Assembly: GCA_041859205.1 (NCBI GenBank) | Contig: JBHEKU010000233.1 | Location: forward strand, 1 to 35,128 | Length of the DNA stretch: 35,128 nt | From: JAFDZO01 sp041859205 | GTDB taxonomy: Bacteria; Bacteroidota; Ignavibacteria; Tepidaquicellales; Tepidaquicellaceae | Direction: 5' to 3' | Shown here: positions 1 to 6,435 of the stretch, piece after piece | How the letters are laid out: each line of letters opens with the position of its first letter | Numbering within the stretch: position 1 is the first letter of the stretch | Translations under genes and position numbers: made by a program | The notes under the pieces: model-generated | What the model was told of the DNA's origin: nothing | The model's database searches: none | The model's input: only the letters and a program-made list of their open reading frames with translations

Positions 1-460
1 TCTCGCTCGGATAGTTCTCTATCAGCTTTTCCTTCTTGCCCTGCTCAATAAGTTTTTTCATCGTCTCTTCTATCATCTGTATCTTGAACTTATCCATCTC
101 GCTCCATAGCTGGGGAGTGTGGATTTGCAGGTCTCTGAACCACTTCTCGCTCATGCATGAAAATTTTTCGCGGTTAAGGTTCAGTATCTGTATAAATTTC
201 ATTACAACGTTATCTTCTGCGTTCAGGAAGTTTTTTATCTTCCCCGAGTCGCACATCATTTTATCCATTACAATATGCTCAACAAGTTTTTCTTTGCTTG
301 CATAGTACTTATAGATTGTTTTTTTGCTTATCTGGAGTTCACGGGCAAGCTCATCCATAGAGGTTTTATAGAATCCCTCTTTCTGGAATTTCTCCTGTGC
401 ATAGCGCAGTATCCTCTCATTATCTTTCGATAACTCAGCGGGAATTATATTATTCATCAT
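1..460 (-). CDS. TetR/AcrR-family transcriptional regulator, 3' part cut by window edge
   Basis: The minus strand is open from an ATG at 460 to the window edge, about 153 residues. The product starts MMNNIIPAELSKDNERI. The first 65 or so residues form a typical TetR DNA-binding domain: an initial helix (ILRYAQEKFQKEGFYKTSMDE) followed by the helix-turn-helix LARELQISKKTIYKYYASKE. TetR proteins are usually about 190-210 residues, so some 40-50 C-terminal residues lie outside the window. The remaining visible part is the helical ligand-binding domain and gives no clue to the ligand. A second in-frame ATG at 457 is equally possible as the start. The adjacent upstream region carries two inverted repeats that could be its operators (inference). 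Regulators of this kind often sit next to efflux genes, but none is visible here. Confidence 0.85.
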   Translation of the reverse strand, partial: MMNNIIPAELSKDNERILRYAQEKFQKEGFYKTSMDELARELQISKKTIYKYYASKEKLVEHIVMDKMMCDSGKIKNFLNAEDNVVMKFIQILNLNREKFSCMSEKWFRDLQIHTPQLWSEMDKFKIQMIEETMKKLIEQGKKEKLIENYPSE

Positions 461-524
461 AGTTTTTAAAGTGTAAGTGGTGTGTTAAATTGTGTTACGG
501 ATGAATCAACACATAAGTTTCAAC

Positions 525-552
525 GGAAACTATAATCGTGTATATGGTTTCC
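525..552. promoter_or_regulatory. Inverted repeat GGAAAC-N16-GTTTCC, candidate TetR operator 1
   Basis: GGAAAC at 525-530 and its exact reverse complement GTTTCC at 547-552 are separated by 16 bases. The site lies about 65 bp upstream of the TetR start codon. A partial extra half-site, GTTTC, sits at 517-521. Direct repression by the neighbouring regulator is inference. Confidence 0.45.
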
Positions 553-596
553 AAATTAGAAAGAATGGATTTTAATGTCAAGAACAAAAATACTGC

Positions 597-624
597 GGAA
601 ACGAAAAATGTGGAGGGAGTTTCC
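597..624. promoter_or_regulatory. Inverted repeat GGAAAC-N16-GTTTCC, candidate TetR operator 2
   Basis: This is a second copy with the same arms (597-602 and 619-624) and the same 16-base spacer length, 72 bp from the first. The right arm is also part of a small palindrome, TTTCC-GA-GGAAA, at 620-631. The site lies between the TetR gene and the OLD-like nuclease gene, so it could act on either. Confidence 0.45.
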
Positions 625-686
625 GAGGAAAAGTAATTTGGATAAAATATAAAAATAAATAATGTTAATTTACTGAAATTATAATT

Positions 687-2342
687 ATGATCGAAAAAAT
701 TCATTTGAAATTTGGTCCTTCACTGGGTAAACCCCCTTTGGAAATAGATGTTACTCCAATTACTGTTTTTGTGGGACCCAATAATTCAGGAAAGAGTAAA
801 ATCTTGAGAGAAATACAACATACATGCGTAAATGGAACTACAAATAATTCTTTTCTTCTAATTGAAAATATAGTGTTTCATGATATTGTAGATCATGAAA
901 GAGAAATAAATAAAATTAAAGATGCTGTACATAAGGTTAAGATGAACGATGACGGAACTTATCGCTATCAAAGAAATGGTTCGGTTAGTCACGAACAATT
1001 AGTTAAGGTTCTTAGTAAAAGAAAAGATTTAAGAGATTCACAATTCTGTATTTTTTTTGTTGAACCTTATACAATCTTCTTGGATGGTACAACTAGATTA
1101 AGTTTAGTAACAAAAAGAGAAATTGGAGATTTAAGAAGTCCCCAAAATACATTTGCCCTTTTATTTAAAGATGATGTTAAAAGAAAAGAGGTAAGAAGAA
1201 TAGCTTTTGAAGCATTTTATAGATATTTCGTAATTGATCCAACCAATTCTGGGCATTTAATAGCTCGATTTTCTGATATAGAGCCCCCAGATAGTAATTT
1301 TGAAAAAAGTCTCTCTAATGATGCAATTCAGTTTTATAGTGATGCATCATTAATTGATAGTTTAAGCGATGGAGTAAAAGCCTACACGGGAATAATTGTA
1401 GAACTTATTGCCGGTGATCCAAGAATAATACTAATTGATGAACCTGAAGCTTTTTTACACCCCTCTTTATCATCAAAACTAGGAAAGGAAGTAAGTTTAG
1501 CCGTTCAAAATAATAATAAAAACTTAATTGTATCTACTCACAGTGCAAATTTTCTAATGGGTTGTATTCAGTCAGGGACTCCAATTAATATTGTGAGATT
1601 GACGTATTATAATAATATTGGTACTGCTAGATTATTACCAAGTGACAAAGTAGCGAAGCTCATGAGACATCCTCTGCTAAGATCCATTGGTGCTTTGAAC
1701 GGTTTATTTTATGACTATGTAATTGTGGCTGAATCAGATTCTGATAGAGCATTTTATCAGGAAATAAATGAAAGATTATTACGTTACGATCAAAGTAGGG
1801 GAATACCTAATTGCTTATTCTTGAATGCTCAGAATAAACAAACTATTAAAGATATAATGTTACCATTGAGAGAAATGGGAATACCATGCGCAGCAATAGT
1901 AGATATAGATATAATAAAAGACGGCGGACAAGTATGGACAAAATTTTTAGAAAATGCTTTTGTCCCTGCCGGAACTGTTAGATCATTCTCAACTCATCGT
2001 TCTGAGATTAATAATAAATTTGTTGCAGCAAATATTGATTTTAAGATTCACGGTGGAATTGATGTATTAAATACTAATGATAAACAATCTGCAAACGATT
2101 TGTTCGATCAATTAGAGCTATACGGAATCTTCACAGTGAGAAAAGGAGAATTAGAAAGTTGGTTGAAAAGTTTAAATTCCCCTGGACATGGATCAAATTG
2201 GTTGATTGATATCTTTGAAAAAATGGGAGAAGATCCAACCTCTTCATCATACATAAAACCCGATGCAGGTGATGTTTGGGATTTTATTGGAAGTATAAAA
2301 AAATGGTTTGTAGATCCAAATAAAAAAGGAATACCGGAATAA
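687..2342 (+). CDS. OLD-family-like ATP-dependent nuclease (ABC/SMC-type AAA ATPase plus TOPRIM)
   Basis: The 551-residue protein begins with an ABC/SMC-like ATPase. It has a Walker A motif GPNNSGKS at about residues 30-37, a signature-like region near DSLSDGVKAYTGI, Walker B IILIDEPEAFLHPSL at about 248-262, and a switch histidine in LIVSTHSANF. From about residue 345 a TOPRIM-like domain follows, with the acidic motif VIVAESDSDRAF, an AIVDIDII strand (DxD) and a later GELESW. This order is that of OLD (overcoming lysogenization defect) nucleases, which in phage P2 and in Gabija-type systems act in DNA cleavage and phage defence. No UvrD-like partner follows, so it is closer to stand-alone class 1 OLD proteins. 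The DNA is visibly more AT-rich than the neighbouring genes and repeat-rich sequence follows, which fits transfer. A defence role here is inference. Confidence 0.82.
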   Translation: MIEKIHLKFGPSLGKPPLEIDVTPITVFVGPNNSGKSKILREIQHTCVNGTTNNSFLLIENIVFHDIVDHEREINKIKDAVHKVKMNDDGTYRYQRNGSVSHEQLVKVLSKRKDLRDSQFCIFFVEPYTIFLDGTTRLSLVTKREIGDLRSPQNTFALLFKDDVKRKEVRRIAFEAFYRYFVIDPTNSGHLIARFSDIEPPDSNFEKSLSNDAIQFYSDASLIDSLSDGVKAYTGIIVELIAGDPRIILIDEPEAFLHPSLSSKLGKEVSLAVQNNNKNLIVSTHSANFLMGCIQSGTPINIVRLTYYNNIGTARLLPSDKVAKLMRHPLLRSIGALNGLFYDYVIVAESDSDRAFYQEINERLLRYDQSRGIPNCLFLNAQNKQTIKDIMLPLREMGIPCAAIVDIDIIKDGGQVWTKFLENAFVPAGTVRSFSTHRSEINNKFVAANIDFKIHGGIDVLNTNDKQSANDLFDQLELYGIFTVRKGELESWLKSLNSPGHGSNWLIDIFEKMGEDPTSSSYIKPDAGDVWDFIGSIKKWFVDPNKKGIPE

Positions 2343-2369
2343 AACTAAATTAAACATTACTCTTTAATC

Positions 2370-2459
2370 ATGGCATACGAAAAAACATTAGAAGATGAAA
2401 TTGATTTCAAACTTTCCGCCGTTGTTGTTCTTCTGACCAACAACTACCATGATTTGTAA
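2370..2459 (+). CDS. Small ORF (29 codons) after the OLD-like gene, doubtful
   Basis: An ATG 27 bases after the nuclease stop opens a 29-residue frame starting MAYEKTLEDEIDFKLSAV. I do not recognise it. It could be the remnant of a degraded gene, or simply chance. No convincing ribosome binding site is seen. It is listed because it directly follows the OLD-like gene, and such genes sometimes have small partners. Confidence 0.2.
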   Translation: MAYEKTLEDEIDFKLSAVVVLLTNNYHDL

Positions 2460-2934
2460 TAACCTTCACTTCATAATTTCCTGTCAATACTAAAAAAATA
2501 ATTCTTCCCTATATATACTAATAGGGAGCATCTTCTTTCTACTTTATAAAAATCTTCTTAAATTATTATTAAGGCATTCTCTGATTATGTGATACAGGAA
2601 AGAGGCTTTTTAAAAATCTATTCGTAATTCGTAGTTGTTCTCCCGTCTTTAGCGGGATGAAACTCGTAATTGAAATAAGAATCCGACACAATGTCGGAAA
2701 AGCAAAAATGAAAATGTTGTAAAAACAGCACTGAGGTTTTGAAAATCCGACACGCGCTCTGAAAATCAAAATTAGAAATATTGTAAAAACAACACCGGAT
2801 TTTCAAAATCCGACAAAAATCCGACGAGGAGAGTAAAAAATTTTTAAAAAGTGAAAAAGTTAAAAAGAAAGGTGTCAGTAAAAATCCGACTTTTTAAAAT
2901 AGATAATGATACACAAATAGGGAAAGAAACTCAA

Positions 2935-3034
2935 AATTCCTCCCTTGAGGGAGGTGTCGAGCAAAGCGAGACGGAGGGTGTTCGTTCAAACACCCCTCCC
3001 GACCTATGGTCGGACTCCCCTCAAGGGGAGAATT
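2935..3034. repeat. 100-bp near-palindromic element with inverted ends
   Basis: The left end AATTCCTCCCTTGAGGGAGG (2935-2954) is nearly the reverse complement of the right end, which read from the other strand is AATTCTCCCCTTGAGGGGAG (3034 back to 3015). Each end is itself palindromic around TTGAG/CTCAA. The centre adds a hairpin: GGAGGGTGTT (2973-2982) against AACACCCCTCC (2989-2999) with one bulge. This architecture suits a folded, MITE- or REP-like element. It lies in no gene. Confidence 0.6.
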
Positions 3035-3140
3035 AGTTTGTACAAAGTAGTATTAGTTAACAAAAAAAAATGCTTGTATTGTTTTTACAATATCGGATGG
3101 CATAAAATCCGACTTTTTTCCGACTTGTGAACATGATTGG

Positions 3141-3160
3141 ATTCCCGCCTTCGCGGGAAT
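3141..3160. repeat. REP-like palindrome ATTCCCGC-CTTC-GCGGGAAT
   Basis: This is a perfect 8-bp inverted repeat with a 4-base loop, preceded by GG and followed by GAC. I recognise this kind of sequence as a small dispersed palindrome seen in intergenic regions of many unrelated bacteria. Only one copy is in the window. Confidence 0.55.
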
Positions 3161-3259
3161 GACAACAAGAGAAAAATCCAACTATCTGTGCCATCATATA
3201 AATCATAATTATCTGTGTTTAAGAATCCGACTTTTTTCCGACTTTTTTTTGAGCACAAA

Positions 3260-3293
3260 AAAGCCCTTTTCAAATTTCTTCAAAAAGGGCTTT
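3260..3293 (-). terminator. Intrinsic terminator of the 3315-4691 gene
   Basis: Read on the minus strand, AAAGCCCTTTT and AAAAGGGCTTT form an 11-bp stem (3283-3293 with 3260-3270) followed by a T run. It starts about 20 bases after the stop codon of the minus-strand gene. Confidence 0.75.
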
Positions 3294-3314
3294 ATTTCTC
3301 TCTCTTTTACTAAT

Positions 3315-4691
3315 TTATTTAACCAAACTCATTTTCATTGTCTTTGTAAACTCTGGAGTTGAAATTCTATAGTAGTAAATCCCGCTCGGTCTGCTCTTCG
3401 CATCCCAGTTAACTGAGTAAGAGCCGGGCTTAAGGCTTTCATTAACAAGCTCTTCAACCATTCTTCCCGTCTGGTCAAAGACCTGAAGGTTTACATAGCT
3501 GCTTTTTAATATGTCGAATTTTATAGTAGTCGTTGGGTTGAACGGATTCGGGTAGTTCTGATAAACTTTATATGCATCCGGCACCTGAGTAGAGATATTA
3601 TGCACCAGCACTCCGCCGTTGGAAGTTGAGATAACATCAGCGTTATTGCCTACTGCCCAGCCGACTTTCGGGTCAGTGAAATAAATGCCGTAGAGATTAT
3701 TAAGGTTAGGTGTAATTTGTTGTATCCATGTATCGCCTAAATCATAAGAGACATAAACAAGTCCGTTCTCGCCGCAAATATAACCCCAGTATGTACTGAA
3801 GTTTGTACTGTAATATATAGGCCAGCTCATTGAGTTGAACATATTGGCATTCATAAAAGTCTGAACAGTCCAGCTTTGTCCGCCGTTAGTGGTTTTGAGA
3901 ATCTTTGCTCTGTTTCCCTCAGTACCGCCGCCGCATGCCCAGCCTGTTTGCTCGTTTATGAATTTTATATCGTTAATGTATATTCCGTTGATGGTAGTTC
4001 CGACCACATTCCAGTTAACGCCCATGTTAGTGGTCTTCAGCAGGGTAGTGTTATCGGATGAGTTAGTTGCAGTTATCCAGCCTGTATTTGTATTGATGAA
4101 GCTTATAGCTCTGAAAGTGCCGAGGCGTAAAACATTCAAGTTATCATAGCTTGAGTAGTTTGTAACTCCAGCTCCGCTGCCGGCGTTGGTAGTTCTATAT
4201 ATTCGTCCTGTATTTACAGAATCACTTCTACCTCCGATAATAAATCCGGTATAAGCATTTATGAAATGCAGATTTTTGAAGTTCAGGTAGTTAATGGTAT
4301 TGTTTGTCCAGACTGTTCCTCCGTTAAATGTCTGAAGGATGACTGAAGAAGGAATTACATTATCTACATATCCGCAGGCGTATATATGATTTGTATCTAC
4401 ACCTTGAATTTTTTGCAAGTAATTCAGGTAGGAATTTGATAGCTGCTGCGTCCAGTTCCATCCGCCGTTAGTAGTTTTAAAAATCTTACCGTGAGTTCCT
4501 GCTACCCAGCCTGTCAAAAAGTTTGCAAAGTAAACAGAAGTGCAGGTATAATTTGTATCAGCATTTGATTGCTTAAACCACATTCCGGGTGCTTGTGCAT
4601 ATGTGTTTGAAGATACTGCCAAAAATAAAAACAACAACGCCGATATAGTTAAGTTCCGGAAGTTATTGCAATGTGTATTTTTTATCTTCAT
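3315..4691 (-). CDS. Secreted YCF48/BNR-type beta-propeller protein with T9SS type A sorting domain
   Basis: The 458-residue protein has a signal peptide: a basic N-terminus, the hydrophobic run ISALLFLFLAVSSN, and probable cleavage after TYAQA. About seven YCF48/BNR-like motifs follow (IFKTTNGGWNW, LLKTTNMGVNW, ILKTTNGGQSW and weaker versions). Alternating segments of the type FINEQTGWACGG complete the propeller blades. The last 80 or so residues are a T9SS type A C-terminal domain (QNYPNPFNPTTTIKFD, GRMVEELVNE, SGIYYYRIST, ending SLVK). Such tails direct export across the outer membrane and surface attachment or release. The function of the propeller is unknown. It is transcribed divergently from the next gene, with a clear terminator behind it. 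Confidence 0.85.
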   Translation of the reverse strand: MKIKNTHCNNFRNLTISALLFLFLAVSSNTYAQAPGMWFKQSNADTNYTCTSVYFANFLTGWVAGTHGKIFKTTNGGWNWTQQLSNSYLNYLQKIQGVDTNHIYACGYVDNVIPSSVILQTFNGGTVWTNNTINYLNFKNLHFINAYTGFIIGGRSDSVNTGRIYRTTNAGSGAGVTNYSSYDNLNVLRLGTFRAISFINTNTGWITATNSSDNTTLLKTTNMGVNWNVVGTTINGIYINDIKFINEQTGWACGGGTEGNRAKILKTTNGGQSWTVQTFMNANMFNSMSWPIYYSTNFSTYWGYICGENGLVYVSYDLGDTWIQQITPNLNNLYGIYFTDPKVGWAVGNNADVISTSNGGVLVHNISTQVPDAYKVYQNYPNPFNPTTTIKFDILKSSYVNLQVFDQTGRMVEELVNESLKPGSYSVNWDAKSRPSGIYYYRISTPEFTKTMKMSLVK

Positions 4692-5020
4692 ATTTGTATA
4701 GTTGCTAATATTAAATGCTTGGTATATTATTTGAACTTACTTTATGTATAACAAATTTCATACCGTTAAAATTGTATGAAAAATTGAATTTTGAAAGTTC
4801 TTTAAGTATTTTAAATTACAGGATAATTGAAAAAGTAGTGTGGATACTATTTTTAAACGCGAGAATACTACTACATCATTTTTGAATAAACGAAAGTTCA
4901 ATACTATACTTTTTGATTATTAATATATAATTGAGTTTCAAATTTGCCGTCAGTATCTGTAGGCGGTGCAGTAAATTTTAATTTGCAGGTCGTTAAAAAA
5001 ACCTTTATTTTGCAGAGTAT
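4692..5020. other. Divergent intergenic region between two secreted propeller genes
   Basis: These 329 AT-rich bases hold no gene and must contain promoters for both flanking genes. GTAGTG at 4835-4840 faces ATACTACTAC at 4865-4874, an imperfect inverted pair. The string AAAAAGTAGTGT at 4830-4841 resembles AAAAAGTAGTAT at 8690-8701, upstream of the lipoprotein gene. A Bacteroidota-like TTG (4983-4985), 19 bases, then TTATTTTG (5005-5012) lies only 8 bases before the plus-strand start, so it is doubtful as the real promoter. Confidence 0.4.
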
Positions 5021-6322
5021 ATGGCTCATAGATACCAAAAAATATTTTTTATAATTGCTTTAATATTAACAAACTTAGCAATATTTTCTTCAAGTGTCAA
5101 TGCACAGTGGTCAATCCCCGGAGATACGGTAGGCGCCTTTGCAATGACATCAATCGGCAATGTTGTTATTTCGGCTAAAGCAGGGGTTTCATATAGCACA
5201 AATTATGGTGTAAACTGGACTTATACAGTTGCAGGACTTCCTTATGCAAAATGGATGGCAGATTATGCCCGAGGACTATACACAAAGGGTAATACTGTTT
5301 TTTTAGGTATAAATGTTAAAGGCACTCCACCGGGTTCCGTCGGTGTTTACAAAAGTCTCGATAGTGGTAAAACATGGGCACCTTCTGCAGAAGGTATGGT
5401 ATTCGGAACTCTTGTTTCATGCTTCATACAAAAAGACGGAAACATTTTTGCCGGTACAGATGACGGCATTTACATAAGCACCAATGATGGCGCTAACTGG
5501 CACAAACCGTCAACAGTATTAGATGAGCGAGTTATTTCCTGTTTATGTGTTAACGGGAATACACTTTTTGCCGGGATACTCGGCGCCAGCGTGACAACAG
5601 GGCTGGGAGTTTATGCTTCTACTGATAACGGCTTAACATGGAATACGGTAAACTATGGATTTCCGCCGCAGACTACAATTTACTCAATGGTAAATTTTAA
5701 CGGTTACATTTACGGCACATCAACTGACGGACAGGTTTTCCGAACTACTAATAACGGCACATCATGGATTTTGCTTAATAGCGGAATACCGTCTTTCTAC
5801 AATCCTGTTTATGCCATTGCAAAATTTAATAATAACCTTTTAGTCGGCTGCAATGACGGCATGTTTCTCAGCACAAATCAGGGGCAGGACTGGTTCGCGC
5901 AGAATCAGGGCATCAGGCCGGGCGCGCAGTTCCAGCGAAATGCAATTGTTCAGTGCGGCAATTATGTTTTTGCTCCGGCAAATATCGGTATACACAGAAG
6001 AGATCTGAACCAGGTCTCAATACAAAATATTTCTACAATTGCTTCGCAAAATTATAAGCTTTCCCAAAATTATCCCAATCCTTTTAATCCTACAACTAAA
6101 ATAAGATTCGAGCTTCCGAAATCTTCTTTTGCCTCATTAAAGATTTACAATTCATTAGGTAAAGAAGTTGATGAATTAGTAAATGAAAAACTCAGCGCAG
6201 GAATTTTTGAAGAGACATTCAACGCATCAAATAATGCCTCAGTGCTTCCATCGGGAGTTTATTTCTATAAGCTCATCACCGATGAATTCGTCGAGACAAA
6301 AAAGATGCTGCTGGTAAAATAG
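5021..6322 (+). CDS. Secreted BNR/sialidase-like propeller protein with T9SS type A sorting domain
   Basis: The 433-residue protein has an N-terminal signal peptide (MAHRYQKIFFIIALILTNLA, cleavage near VNAQ). There are about six BNR-like Asp-box motifs: VSYSTNYGVNW, VYKSLDSGKTW, IYISTNDGANW, VYASTDNGLTW, VFRTTNNGTSW and MFLSTNQGQDW. The C-terminal 80 residues are a T9SS type A domain (QNYPNPFNPTTKIRFE, ending LLVK). Asp-boxes are structural in beta-propellers and do not by themselves indicate an enzyme; the catalytic residues of sialidases are not evident. The start at 5021 is chosen because it gives the complete signal peptide. The next gene follows 113 bp downstream on the same strand. Confidence 0.85.
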   Translation: MAHRYQKIFFIIALILTNLAIFSSSVNAQWSIPGDTVGAFAMTSIGNVVISAKAGVSYSTNYGVNWTYTVAGLPYAKWMADYARGLYTKGNTVFLGINVKGTPPGSVGVYKSLDSGKTWAPSAEGMVFGTLVSCFIQKDGNIFAGTDDGIYISTNDGANWHKPSTVLDERVISCLCVNGNTLFAGILGASVTTGLGVYASTDNGLTWNTVNYGFPPQTTIYSMVNFNGYIYGTSTDGQVFRTTNNGTSWILLNSGIPSFYNPVYAIAKFNNNLLVGCNDGMFLSTNQGQDWFAQNQGIRPGAQFQRNAIVQCGNYVFAPANIGIHRRDLNQVSIQNISTIASQNYKLSQNYPNPFNPTTKIRFELPKSSFASLKIYNSLGKEVDELVNEKLSAGIFEETFNASNNASVLPSGVYFYKLITDEFVETKKMLLVK

Positions 6323-6435
6323 GCGCATTCTACATAGTAGATTAAGTACTTAACCTCACTTAACAGGCTTTCAAAGATACTTTTCTATTGGTTTAATTAT
6401 TCTTAAATTATTCTAATTAATAAAATAATTTTCCT

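Larger units (their letters stand above)
2460..3258. repeat. Gene-free, repeat-dense region
   Basis: About 800 bases carry no convincing gene. They contain at least seven exact copies of AATCCGAC (starting at 2680, 2744, 2807, 2818, 2883, 3106 and 3224) and two TTCCGAC variants. TTGTAAAAAC occurs around 2718 and 2781, and its reverse complement around 3080. There are several palindromes: TCCCTAT/ATAGGGA at 2506-2527, TCCCG/CGGGA at 2641-2657, a 100-bp near-palindrome at 2935-3034, and ATTCCCGC/GCGGGAAT at 3141-3160. Short open frames here merely read through these repeats. The pattern resembles a scar of small non-autonomous repeats. Confidence 0.7.

Noticed and set aside
36..305. An 89-codon plus-strand frame at the left edge
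   Set aside because: It is antisense to the clear TetR coding frame, which explains the open frame.
2460..3300. A CRISPR array, because of the repeated AATCCGAC motif
   Set aside because: The repeats are only 8 bases, irregularly spaced (11 to over 200 bases), and there are no uniform spacers or cas genes.
2569..3362. Several 60-67 codon open frames on both strands as small genes
   Set aside because: They read through the palindromes and repeats, overlap one another, and show no protein-like composition or ribosome binding sites.
4983..5012. TTG-N19-TTATTTTG as the promoter of the 5021 gene
   Set aside because: The transcript would start almost at the ATG, leaving hardly any leader, and the -7 box has a mismatch. 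It is mentioned only as a possibility.
5021..6322. Calling the BNR-repeat protein a sialidase
   Set aside because: Asp-box repeats are structural; no arginine triad or nucleophile pattern of sialidases is visible.
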